In this document: positions 16,564 to 25,705 of the stretch, piece after piece
Position numbering within the stretch: the stretch's first letter is position 1
Layout of the letters: every line of letters starts with the position of its first letter
DNA from: Allopusillimonas sp048270225
GTDB taxonomy: Bacteria; Pseudomonadota; Gammaproteobacteria; Burkholderiales; Burkholderiaceae_B
NCBI GenBank assembly: GCA_048270225.1
Contig: JBLWTG010000009.1
Coordinates: 1-64,000, forward strand
DNA: 64,000 bases
Direction of reading: 5' to 3'
The notes under the pieces: generated by a model
What the model was told of the DNA's origin: nothing
Seen by the model: the letters and a program-made list of their open reading frames with translations, nothing else
The model's database searches: none
Program-made: the position numbers and the translations under genes

Positions 16564-18554
16564 CTACTCAGGGGATTCGACAAGGAAGATGGCGGGCATC
16601 CAGCCGGTGCCATCGGCCAGCCGTTCGGCTTCGCTGGCAATGTCGCCTTTTTTCAACTTCTCCAGCCGGGTGACGTGCTCCGGTGCGAACTCGCCCACGG
16701 CTTCCAGAATCGCGGCCTTTGGCACATGCTGGAAATAGCCGTCTGCGGTCGGTTGCCACCATCCCGCCATGTCCAGCGCCACGGCCTGCGCCAATTCGGC
16801 ACCCGGCTGGTACTGCGTTGCGCGGGGCGTCACCACGTCCACCGTGGAAGCCACACACACGGCCAGCAGCCGCACCAGTTCATCCTGCGGCTTCGCCAGC
16901 AGTGCGGCGAACAGTTCGGCGCTGTCCTCCGGCAAGGCTTCACCCGCTACCCGTTGCAGTTCGCACAGTGCCACGGCGGCGGGCGATTGCGGCCAGTCCG
17001 AGGCCATGCCTTCCAGCCGATCTTGCTGGGTCAGCTTCACACCCAGCGGCAGATCGTGGCCGTAGTGGCTACCTTGCAAGACAGTCTGCACCATGCCATG
17101 CACCAGTGCGGCCAGCGCCACCTGCGGATGCCGTGCGACTTCGATTTTCAGCGCGGCGGTACGGTGGGCACTCAAGCGTTGCGCCAGCCGGTCGGACATG
17201 GCGGCGGGCTTAGGGGCGTCGTCGGCTTCCTCGCCGTTGTCGTCGTTCCCGGCTTCGCCCTCGCTGCCGAAACCTTGCCGCAGCCGTTCAAGCGTGCGCA
17301 GTGCCTTGGCCTCGGCTTCGCGCAGCAGGCCACGATGAATCACGGCCTCGCCGTTGCGGTCGATGGTGGCGATGGCACCGGCGGCAGCTTTGACGGCTTC
17401 CCCGTAGTCCTGCAAGCCATCTTCCAGCGCTTGCAACTGTTCGCCCAGGTGTTCGCCTTCCTCCTGCAAAGCGTCGGCCTTTTCTTCATCGTCGGCGTCC
17501 AGGGCGGCATCCACGGCCTCGGCCTGCGCCTGCATCTTGGTTTGCAGCTTCTCGATGCGTTGGGCTTCACGCTTGTTCGGGCTGCGGCGCTGTCTCGGGG
17601 CGCGCTGGAAGGCTTGCAGGTCGGCATGGGTCGTGCCGGGGGTGGCATCCACCCATGCCCAGCCTTCGGCCTTCACCTCGGCGGCAAGGCTGGCCAGCTT
17701 GTCCTGCGCCAGTCGTTCCAGCAGCGTGGCATCGGTCAGATACACGCCGCTATCGGCTTCCGCGAACAGATCGCGGCGGGTGCCACCGCCTGCGGCCTCG
17801 TAAGCATCCAGCCCAACGAAGCGCACCAGCGGATGCCGGTGGGCATCAATCTCGCGCTCGGTCAGGCGGTCGCGCAGGTTGTGCGGGCTGCGCTGCCATG
17901 TGGGCGCATCGTAGAACGCGGCTTCCTGCGCGGCGTGGTCGTCGGTGATGGCAAGGGCCATCAACTGGTCAAGGCTCACGACCTCGGCCCGGTAGTCGGC
18001 AAGCAGGCGCTGCGACACGTTGGCGAGTTTCAGGCGGCGCTGCACCACCAGCGGCCTGACGCTGAAATCTGCGGCAATGTCCTCGATGGGGCGGCCTTCG
18101 GCCACCAGCGCGGCGAATGCCTTGAACTGGTCGGCGGGGTGCATGGCTTCGCGCTGCACGTTCTCTGTCAGGCTGGCGGTGCGGGCGGTGCCATCGGCCA
18201 CCAGCAGGCAAGGCACCTCCCATTCCCTGCTGATACGGCGCTTCTTCGCCAGCAGCTTGAGGGCGGCAAGGCGACGGCCTCCGGCCACGACTTCGTAACG
18301 CTCGCCGTCATCGGTGGCGGTGACGATCAGGTTTTTCAGCAGGCCGACACGCTGGATGCTGGCCGCGAGTTCGGGAATCGACATGCGCGGGGTCCTGCGC
18401 ACGTTGCGGCCCGTCGGGCGCGATACCAGCCGCGACAGCGGCACAAGAATCAGATTCTTGCTCGGGTCGGCGGCTTCCAGCAGCACGGCAGGCACGGCGC
18501 TAGCCGTGGCGTGGATGGGTTGGGCTTCGGTGTGGTTGAGTTGATGGCGTTCAT
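16564..18554 (-). pseudogene. ParB/RepB-like nuclease-domain protein, N-terminal frameshift
   Basis: About 660 residues of the ParB-like proteins carried by Tn4371-type elements. The ParB N-domain has LVPLSRLVSRPTGRNVRRT, EVVAGGRRLAALKLL and SLTENVQREAMHPADQFKAF, followed by an HTH-like KorB region, a long acidic coiled-coil stretch and a conserved C-terminal domain. The natural start is the ATG at 18554 with AAGGAG upstream, but it reads MNAINSTTPKPN in another frame. One lost base near 18530 separates it from the main frame (HTEAQPIHATASAVPAVLLE). Function would need re-initiation at an internal GTG. Confidence 0.8.
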
Positions 18555-18635
18555 GGTGAAAACTCCTTGCGATGATGGAATGCAGCAGCGAATGACGCGG
18601 CAAGGGTTGCTGCCTGCCCCTGCCGCGCAGGGAAA

Positions 18636-19455
18636 TCAGGCTTTCAACTGGCGCAGGCCATCGGCCAGCAGCCACAGGGCACGATTGAGGCGAATATCGG
18701 AATCAATGCCTTGCACCGGGCGGGTCTGCTGGCGACGTCCGTTGGCGCTGCGTCCAGACAATCCGCCTTTGGTCAGGTTTTCTTGGGTGCGGTTGAACAC
18801 GGTCCACAAGTCCGGGCGGCGGTCGTCGAACCTGCGCGGCATCAGGATTTGCGATTCGGTGATGGGCGCGGGCTTGTCCGGGTCTTCGTACTTGAGCGAC
18901 AGCGCGGCGCGGGCGAACACTTCGGCCTCGTCTTCGTCCAGCGTGATGGCCTGCATGGATTCGCGGGATTCCAGCGCACGGTCAAAACCGTGCAGCACCT
19001 GATAGGCACCTTCGATCACTTGTTCGGCCACGTCGCCCTTATGCGGCACGCGCACATCGGCCACGGTATCGCCGCACACCAGCCCATTGCTGCACACGAA
19101 ACGGAACATTCCGGCCAGCATCTGGTAGCTGCTGGTGCCATCGTGCGAGTTCAGCAGGATGATTTCGTTGGCCTCGCCTCGGGCGTTGATCTGGCTGGCG
19201 TGGCGTAGCCGGATCATGTGCTTGGTGTAGTCGCGCCGGTCTTCGTGGCGGGTGCGGGTCTGCGTCACCATGAAGGGCTGAAACCCTTCCTTGCGCAATT
19301 CAGTCAGCACCGTGGCGGTGGGGATATAGGCGTAGGCTTTCGTGGGGTGCCTCCGCAAAGATGGACGGGGCCACGCGGTGAATCTGGTCATCGGACAGCG
19401 GGGAATCGCTGCGCAGCGAGGGGGAACGGGAAGCAAAACGGGATGCGAGTTGCAT
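18636..19455 (-). pseudogene. DUF932 protein, frameshifted
   Basis: A DUF932 family member, usually paired with the ParB-like gene in integrative conjugative elements; function unknown. The start ATG at 19455 (AGGAG upstream) gives MQLASRFASRSPSLRSDSPL, then SDDQIHRVAPSIFAEAPHES. The rest of the protein (KAYAYIPTATVLTELRKEGF to GLRQLKA) is in another frame, with the shift near 19345. Landmarks such as MFRFVCSNGLVCGD are intact after the shift. It is very likely inactive unless the shift is a sequencing error. Confidence 0.8.
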
Positions 19456-19993
19456 GGTCTTTCTCCTGACGAAAAGGGTTTGCTGTTCAAACCGCACACC
19501 GGATTCCTAGATTCGGAGCCCAGCTTTTCGGCTGTTCGGTGCGGTTGGCACGAGGAACCCGGCTGGCCCTGTTACCACCGTCTTTCCTGAGTTCATCGCC
19601 CGCGACGTTCAGGAGCCCACGGACGTGGGCCGTCAAGGAGGAAAGCGTCAGGGTGGTGCGGCCCGCAGGCGCAGCCGAGGACACGGCCTGACGCGCCTTG
19701 ATGGCACGCGGCCACGGGCTACAGTCGCGAGCAAGGTGATGGAGTCAGGAGAGACGGCTGGACATGGCAACGGCCACCGCGATGTGCAGACCGTACGCAA
19801 GCGAAACGCGCAGGCCCGAAGCTGGAAGCCGGGCCGCAGGCGTCAGCCGAGCGGAGCGAGGGGAACGATGGAAGCCCGACAGGGGCGAGACTCGCGCAGC
19901 GAGGCTCGATGCGCTACGCGCACGACAGCGCGACCGACCATTGCTCAGATGGCCGGGGACGCCCGAACCCAAAGTGGCCTTTACGATGACGGC
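19456..19993. other. Long upstream region without supported gene
   Basis: About 540 GC-rich bases between the DUF932 start and the next gene. Open frames exist on several strands, but none has family resemblance or a convincing ribosome binding site. Such regions commonly separate the divergent modules of Tn4371-type elements and may hold a regulatory RNA or promoters. I see no clear structure. Confidence 0.45.
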
Positions 19994-20665
19994 ATGCCCG
20001 AGACAGAACACGCCGATTCCAACGATTCCCTGGAACACATGCTCCAGCGCTCGGAGGCCTTGCACGAACGGTTCAACGAACTGCTCGACGACGCCGAGTT
20101 CGACGGCTCTCCACGCGGCGCGACAGCTCTGGGCATGTGCCTAGTCGTCAACGAACACGCAACAGCCTTGCATGCTATTGATGGCGCTGGGCATGCTGCC
20201 ATCAGCCGTCAGCCTGATGCGGCTGCAGTTCAAAGCGCTGACCCGCGCGATGTGGCTCATCTATGCGGCCCTCGAGACAGCGATCGAGAAACTGTCGGCC
20301 TCGCTCACACGGGAAGTCGAACAGGCCGCCAAGAATTTGCCCAGCGCAAAGGGCATGATCGATCAGATCGGCAAGCGCGTCAGACAGGGTGCGCCGGCAG
20401 CAGCCCATCAGACGCAGGTCCACTTCAAGGGCATCTCCTGGAACGCCATGAACTCGTTTATGCACGGCGGCATCCATCCCCTGCGACGCAATGCCGATGG
20501 CTTCCCCGTGCATCTGGCCTGGAGGTGCTGCGCAACTCGGACGGCCTGAGGACCATGATCGCCATGATGATGGCCATCCTCACCGGCGATGAAGCCATCA
20601 CCATTCCGATGAGCAAGGCCCAGTCGGCGTTCGCCGACTGCCCGCCGGACTTGCTCAAGCCCTGA
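19994..20665 (+). pseudogene. DUF6988-like hypothetical protein, two frameshifts
   Basis: Three consecutive frames join into one protein of about 220 residues. Frame 1 is MPETEHADSNDSLEHMLQRSEALHERF and onward to EHATAL. Frame 2 is MALGMLPSAVSLMRLQFKAL and onward to NSFMHGGIHPLRRNADGFP. Frame 3 is LEVLRNSDGLRTMIAMMMAI and onward to DCPPDLLKP. The shifts lie near 20172 and 20515. The pattern RLQFEALTRA and SYVHGGIHPL is what I recall of the DUF6988 family, whose function is unknown. Confidence 0.65.
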
Positions 20666-20854
20666 TGGCCGGTCATACGACACCCCGCCCGACCAGGCGC
20701 GCCTCGCGCGCATAGGCGCTCAGGCGCTTCTCAGCGTGGAATTGCAGATCACGCTAGACGGCAAACCTGCCAGTCGACGACCGAGCTGTGACCGCCACTG
20801 CCGCAGCCTCTCTTACCACTTGACCTCGATTTATGAGATAATTACTTTAGTCCA

Positions 20855-20882
20855 TTGAAGAGTTTTTACTTTTTAATATAAA
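20855..20882 (+). promoter_or_regulatory. Promoter of the defence-type operon
   Basis: An AT-rich stretch contains -35 TTGAAG (20855-20860) and -10 TATAAA (20877-20882), 16 bp apart. It contrasts sharply with the GC-rich surroundings. Initiation would fall a few bases before the ATG at 20893, so either the message is nearly leaderless or translation starts at the ATG at 20911 behind GAAGG. Confidence 0.5.
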
Positions 20883-20892
20883 TCAATTAGTT

Positions 20893-22065
20893 ATGAAGGT
20901 GTCGGGCGAAATGATAGAAGAGCAGTCAGATTTAGCCCAGATGGTCCGCCTGGCTTTGGCCGAGCAGAGTGAGGATGTGCGCCTGTTTACGGCGCGGCTG
21001 GTCCGCAAGTACCGAGGGACGGCGCCCGACTTGGCCGAGCAGCTCGAACTGTTCCTGAAGTCGAAGCCAGTACGCAGTGTCTCTCCCATGCGCAAGCTGT
21101 CGCCTCAACCGCCAACGGCCCACGCCATGCCGGTTGACGACGAATCCCGTCTCTCTCTCCTGAAGGTGTTCAAGGACGAACCGACGAGAGATGCGCCGCT
21201 GCTGTCCAGCGATGTCGAGGATTCACTGGGGCAACTCATCGCCGAGCGCCGGCAGAGCGATCGACTTCAGGCCATGGGGCTGACGCCGACCCGCTCGGCC
21301 ATCTTTGTGGGGCCGCCCGGGGTCGGCAAGACACTCACGGCCCGCTGGCTGGCTACGCAATTGAAGGTGCCGCTGTACGTGCTCGACCTGACAGCCGTGA
21401 TGAGCAGCCTGCTGGGCAAGAGCGGCACCAACCTGCGGGCGGCCATCGATTTCGCCAAACGCGAGCCTTGCGTGCTGCTGCTGGACGAAATCGACGCTAT
21501 CGCCAAGCGACGCAGCGATGACAGCGACGTAGGCGAACTCAAGCGCCTGGTCACGGTGATCCTGCAAGAAGTCGACGAATGGCCTGCCAGCAGTGTATTG
21601 CTGGCGGCCACCAATCACCCGGAACTGATCGATCCGGCGCTGTGGCGACGCTTCGACCTGGTGGTCCAGTTCAAGACGCCCGATGAACAGGCGGTCAAGG
21701 AAGCCATCAAGCGATTCTTGGGGCCGGACTACGCCCTTTTTGCCCGTTGGATCGACATCCTGGTGTTTGCATTCGCCGGCCATTCGTTCAGCGACATCGA
21801 GCGCGACGTGCAGCGCTTCCGGCGTGCCGTGGCGCTGGGCACGACCACCGACGCCGATCTGGTCGAAGACTTCATGAAGGCGCGTGCTTTGGCGCTCGAT
21901 AGGCAGGGCCGCATCGACCTGGCAGTGATGCTGGCCAAGCAGACCCGCCTGTCCCAGCACACTGTTTCCGACATCACCGGGGTGAGCCGGGACACGATCC
22001 GAAAGTACACCAATGAGACGTCTGCGGTACGAAAGGCCGCACAACGGAGAAAGGCTGACGCATGA
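20893..22065 (+). CDS. AAA+ ATPase, IetA-like
   Basis: A 390-residue AAA+ ATPase: Walker A GPPGVGKT (140-147), Walker B LLLDEID (195-201), sensor-1 Asn in LLAATNHPEL, and an arginine-finger candidate in DPALWRRFD. An N-terminal helical region of about 130 residues precedes the ATPase core. The C-terminus has an HTH-like segment (SQHTVSDITGVSRDTIRKYT). Together with the downstream subtilase it matches the ietA/ietS pair, known for Ti-plasmid stabilisation and later listed among anti-phage systems. It overlaps ietS by 4 bases. The start may instead be MIEEQS at 20911. Confidence 0.85.
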   Translation: MKVSGEMIEEQSDLAQMVRLALAEQSEDVRLFTARLVRKYRGTAPDLAEQLELFLKSKPVRSVSPMRKLSPQPPTAHAMPVDDESRLSLLKVFKDEPTRDAPLLSSDVEDSLGQLIAERRQSDRLQAMGLTPTRSAIFVGPPGVGKTLTARWLATQLKVPLYVLDLTAVMSSLLGKSGTNLRAAIDFAKREPCVLLLDEIDAIAKRRSDDSDVGELKRLVTVILQEVDEWPASSVLLAATNHPELIDPALWRRFDLVVQFKTPDEQAVKEAIKRFLGPDYALFARWIDILVFAFAGHSFSDIERDVQRFRRAVALGTTTDADLVEDFMKARALALDRQGRIDLAVMLAKQTRLSQHTVSDITGVSRDTIRKYTNETSAVRKAAQRRKADA

Positions 22066-24284
22066 GCCAAACCAATTTCCTGATCGGTCGTGGCGAGCTG
22101 CTGACCCATGACATCGTCGGCCCGAAGCGCATGCCAGGCAAGGCCGAGGTCTACACGTTCGCGCAGGCGCGGGAGCGAATGGTTCCTCAGTTCCGCAGTG
22201 CAAGCAAGGCGCTGGACGAGCTATCTGCTGACGCTTGCCCGGGCGACTTCGCGGTAGCCCGGCTGATGATGAATCCCAGCTTCATCGCGCGCTCGTATTT
22301 TCCGACAGGACTGCTGCGTAGTACGGGACTGGAGTCCATTGGGAGCCGTACCGTCAAGGTCAAGCCGCAGGCCTGGACCCGCAAGGGGCAGCCGCATGAA
22401 ACCACAACTACCGAACTGTTTGTCGCCGGCAAGCGCCAGGCTTTCCGCAACCTCTCCCGATGGACGGAAACCATTGAGGCGGAATCCGACGAGGGCGAAG
22501 ATCTTGCCCACATCGAACAGTTTGCCGCCTTTGCGCCAGCAGAGCGAATCGTGGGCCTCGGCGGCCCGAAGGATCGCTTTTTCGAAGTAGGCCTACATCT
22601 GCTACCGGATGAAGACCCGGGCCTAATCCAGAAGGCTTTCGTGAAGTTCGCGCAGCGGGAAGGCGTGAAGGTCCACAGTGAAGTCGATTTCATCGCCGGC
22701 AATCTGTGGTTCGTGCCGGTCGAGGGCAAGTCGCGCAACATTGAGCGGCTGGCCAGCTTCGCCTTCGTGCGGGTGATCCGTCCCGTGCCAAAGCTGCGTG
22801 GCATCCGTCCCTTGCAGCGCAGCGGTGGGCCCTCAGTGGGATGCAGCCTCCCCACCGAACAGGCCCTTTCATCCGAACCTCGTGTCGCCATCCTGGACGG
22901 TGGCCTGCCCAAGCACCATCCGATTGGCCCCTGGCTGCGCTCGTACCGCAAGCTCGACGAAGACGCCGACGATGATCCGGACGGTCCGGAGCATGGCTTG
23001 GGCGTGACCTCGGCCGTGCTGTTTGGTCCGATCCAGCCCAACGGTACGGCCGGCAGGCCGTTCGCCCCGGTGGACCATCTGCGCGTGCTGGACCAGGAGG
23101 CGGCCGGCGAAGATCCATTGGAGTTGTATCGCACACTCGGTCTCATCGAGCAGGTTCTGCTGTCGAGGTCCTACGAGTTCATCAACCTGAGCCTGGGCCC
23201 CGATCTCGAAGTGGAGGACCGGGAAGTCCACGCTTGGACGTCCGTTATCGACGAGTTGCTCAGCGACGGCGACACGCTCATGACCGTGGCCGTTGGCAAT
23301 AACGGAGAACGGGACCGCGAGCTCGGCTACAACCGCGTGCAGGTTCCATCGGATTGCGTGAATGCGCTCGCGGTAGGCGCAGCTGACGACACCGATGCTG
23401 GCTGGGCACGCGCACCCTACAGCGCGATCGGGCCGGGCCGCAGTCCTGGCGTCATCAAGCCAGACCTGATGGCGTTCGGTGGCAACCCAGCAGCCAAATA
23501 CTTTCATGTGTTGGCGCCGAACGTGAAGCCGGTGCTGACGCCGCAGTTGGGTACCAGCTTCGCGGCTCCGTACCTGCTGCGTAGCGCGGTCGGCGTACGC
23601 GCGATCCTGGGCGGAGATCTGACGCCGCTCGCCATCAAGGCCCTTCTGGTTCACGCGGCCGATCCCGGCGAGCATGATCCGGTCGAAGTGGGTTGGGGCA
23701 AGATTCCTGAGGACGCGCTCGACATTATCACCTGCCCGGATGGTGTGGCCCGCGTGGTCTACCAGGGCGAGCTCAAGCCTAGTAAGTACTTGCGTGCCAG
23801 CCTGCCGCTGCCCAAGGATGGACTACTTGGCAAAGTGCGCCTAAAGGCGACCTTCTGCTATGCCTCACCCACCGATCCGCAGGATGCCGCGGCCTACACC
23901 AAGGCCGGTCTCGAAGTCGTCTTCCGGCCCAACGACGAGAAGATCAAGGACGGCAAGAGCAACGCGGATACCAAGGGCTTCTTCGACTTGAATAAGTTCG
24001 CCACCGAGCAGGAGCGGCGTTCGGATCAGGGCAAATGGGAGACTGTGCTGCACGGCTCCAAGAAATTCTACGGGTCCAGCCTCAAGAACCCCGTGTTCGA
24101 CATCCACTACAACGCCCGCGACGGCGGCGGTCGGGCGACCGGTGCCGAGAAGATCCGCTATGCACTCATCCTCTCGGTCGAAGCGCCGAAGCACGCCGAT
24201 CTCTACAACGACATTCTGCGCGCCTATGCCAAGACATTGGTGCCAATCCAGCCGCAGGTGACTTTGCCGATCCGCATTCGGTGA
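22062..24284 (+). CDS. Subtilisin-like S8 serine protease, IetS-like
   Basis: A 740-residue protein with an intact S8 catalytic triad: Asp279 in AILDGG, His311 in EHGLGVTSAV, Ser499 in LGTSFAAPYL, plus oxyanion Asn414 in VGNNG. There is no signal peptide, so it acts in the cytoplasm. The 250-residue N-terminal and 180-residue C-terminal regions are specific to this clade. In the Ti-plasmid pair the protease is the toxic component and the ATPase restrains it. A substrate cannot be read from sequence. The start overlaps the ATPase stop (ATGA). Confidence 0.88.
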   Translation: MSQTNFLIGRGELLTHDIVGPKRMPGKAEVYTFAQARERMVPQFRSASKALDELSADACPGDFAVARLMMNPSFIARSYFPTGLLRSTGLESIGSRTVKVKPQAWTRKGQPHETTTTELFVAGKRQAFRNLSRWTETIEAESDEGEDLAHIEQFAAFAPAERIVGLGGPKDRFFEVGLHLLPDEDPGLIQKAFVKFAQREGVKVHSEVDFIAGNLWFVPVEGKSRNIERLASFAFVRVIRPVPKLRGIRPLQRSGGPSVGCSLPTEQALSSEPRVAILDGGLPKHHPIGPWLRSYRKLDEDADDDPDGPEHGLGVTSAVLFGPIQPNGTAGRPFAPVDHLRVLDQEAAGEDPLELYRTLGLIEQVLLSRSYEFINLSLGPDLEVEDREVHAWTSVIDELLSDGDTLMTVAVGNNGERDRELGYNRVQVPSDCVNALAVGAADDTDAGWARAPYSAIGPGRSPGVIKPDLMAFGGNPAAKYFHVLAPNVKPVLTPQLGTSFAAPYLLRSAVGVRAILGGDLTPLAIKALLVHAADPGEHDPVEVGWGKIPEDALDIITCPDGVARVVYQGELKPSKYLRASLPLPKDGLLGKVRLKATFCYASPTDPQDAAAYTKAGLEVVFRPNDEKIKDGKSNADTKGFFDLNKFATEQERRSDQGKWETVLHGSKKFYGSSLKNPVFDIHYNARDGGGRATGAEKIRYALILSVEAPKHADLYNDILRAYAKTLVPIQPQVTLPIRIR

Positions 24285-24338
24285 CGGTGGAAGGGAAAAT
24301 TCATGTACAGAACGGATTGACTGGCAAGGAGAGGACCG

Positions 24339-25112
24339 ATGCCGAAACCCTTGAAAAGCAAGGACAAAAACGGGAGGGCGTTCGCGCGACCACCGGACAT
24401 CGAGGCCTGTTTGCAGAGGCTGGAGTCGGTCGATGCCAAGACACGCCTGCAGGCCTTCGCCATCTCGTCGAGGAAGAGCGACAGCTATGTGCCGTCGGAA
24501 GCACTGACGTATTTCCTGCGGCGCGCCCATGCGACGGGCGAAAATGATGAGTTCAAGCAGCTTTTCGGACTGCTTATGAAGCGTGTCGGGCAGTCTCTGC
24601 ATGCATCGATCCCGGACTCTCGTATGGCCGGGGCACGAGACATCCGAGAAGAGGCCATGAGCCGATTCGCTGAGCGAATCGCCAAGGACTGCAGCGGCCG
24701 CTTCGCTATGTTGGATTTCTTTGAAGTGCGGTTCGACCTGGCAATTGCCAGGTTCCGCAAGAGCGTGCTGAGACAGATTGGTCCGACCTCGGTCCTTACC
24801 GTGCCGCTGTCCGCGGATGAGGGTCAGGACATTTCACCGGAGGTCGAGGCAGCAGCGGCCGACTTCCTCAGAGGCGACCCTCAAAAAATTGACGACCCGG
24901 CTTTCCGGTTGGAGCTCGACGCTGCGATTGACGCATTACCAGACGATCAGAGACGGGTCGTTGGCTTGCGACGGCAAGGCTTCCAGATCCACTCGAAGGA
25001 CCCGAATATTATGACTATCGCGAAGATGCTCCAGTGCGATGAGAGAACCGTGCGCAATCGCCTCGACCGTGCCTACAAGACCCTCAGGTCTGATCTGCAG
25101 GAGGACGCATGA
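24339..25112 (+). CDS. Sigma-70-region-4-like protein
   Basis: A 257-residue protein whose last 70 residues form a sigma region 4 (LDAAIDALPDDQRRVVGLRR, then IMTIAKMLQCDERTVRNRLDRAYKTL). The middle (FFEVRFDLAIARFRKSVLRQ) is a degenerate match to region 2, with no clear -10 recognition helix. It could be an alternative sigma factor or an HTH regulator derived from one. AAGGAGAGG precedes the ATG. It overlaps the next gene by 4 bases. Its place inside a protease/ubiquitin-like operon suggests a role in switching that operon on. Confidence 0.75.
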   Translation: MPKPLKSKDKNGRAFARPPDIEACLQRLESVDAKTRLQAFAISSRKSDSYVPSEALTYFLRRAHATGENDEFKQLFGLLMKRVGQSLHASIPDSRMAGARDIREEAMSRFAERIAKDCSGRFAMLDFFEVRFDLAIARFRKSVLRQIGPTSVLTVPLSADEGQDISPEVEAAAADFLRGDPQKIDDPAFRLELDAAIDALPDDQRRVVGLRRQGFQIHSKDPNIMTIAKMLQCDERTVRNRLDRAYKTLRSDLQEDA

Positions 25113-25702
25113 GTACGTCAAAGCCTTTCGCTGCAGACGAGGAATCTGTGCTGATGGCGTTTTCCATGGAGCCCAGCCATGGCCGCGAAACGCTGGAGCG
25201 CTACGTCAGAGAGTACCCGCAGCATGCGACCGCGCTGATCGACTGTTCGATCGATCTGCTTTATGAGGTGCCAGAAAGCGATGTTCCGGCGATCGAAGTG
25301 CCGGACAGCGCGGTTGATAAGGCCTGGCAGCGATTCGTGCGGGCTGTCCAGCAGCCCGATGCGGAGGCTGCGAATCCGTTCATCAAGCTCAATACGAGCA
25401 GCTTCAAGTCGCTCGCACGCAGCCTGGGCGTCAGCAATCTCTTCCTCATGCGTGTGCGCGATCGGGCCATTCGTACTGCCACCATTCCTGCCCGATTCGT
25501 CGAAAAGCTTGCGTCAGAACTGGGTGTCACCGTTCAAGCTGTGAACGCATACCTGCAGGGGCCACCGGGCATGGTTTCCGGACATGCTTTTCGGTCCAAT
25601 GTGAAGCCAAGTGTGGGCGAGCAGATCACGTTCGACCAAGCTGTCGCGACTTCACAACTCACGCCGGAACAGCAGGCGACGTTAAAGGCACTGTCGGACT
25701 GA
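25109..25702 (+). CDS. Unknown protein with HTH-like segment, upstream of ImmA/IrrE fusion
   Basis: A 197-residue protein without recognised family. Residues about 90-150 (FKSLARSLGVSNLFLMRVRD, then IPARFVEKLASELGVTVQAVNAYLQGP) look like an XRE-type helix-turn-helix. The acidic N-terminal 70 residues are helical. ImmA/IrrE peptidases are normally encoded beside an HTH repressor they cleave (ImmR, DdrO), and this gene lies 3 bases upstream of an ImmA/IrrE fusion gene. I infer that it is the cognate repressor or substrate; this is not shown. Confidence 0.6.
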   Translation: MSTSKPFAADEESVLMAFSMEPSHGRETLERYVREYPQHATALIDCSIDLLYEVPESDVPAIEVPDSAVDKAWQRFVRAVQQPDAEAANPFIKLNTSSFKSLARSLGVSNLFLMRVRDRAIRTATIPARFVEKLASELGVTVQAVNAYLQGPPGMVSGHAFRSNVKPSVGEQITFDQAVATSQLTPEQQATLKALSD

Positions 25703-25705
25703 ACG

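Noticed and set aside
16525..19002. 825-codon open frame opposite the ParB-like and DUF932 genes
   Set aside because: It is antisense to two recognisable genes, has no family resemblance and low-complexity His/Gln/Gly-rich content typical of GC-rich antisense frames.
19625..19993. Coding region upstream of the DUF6988-like gene in the same frame
   Set aside because: The open frame is Arg/Gly-rich without a ribosome binding site or family match; the protein begins at MPETEHAD.
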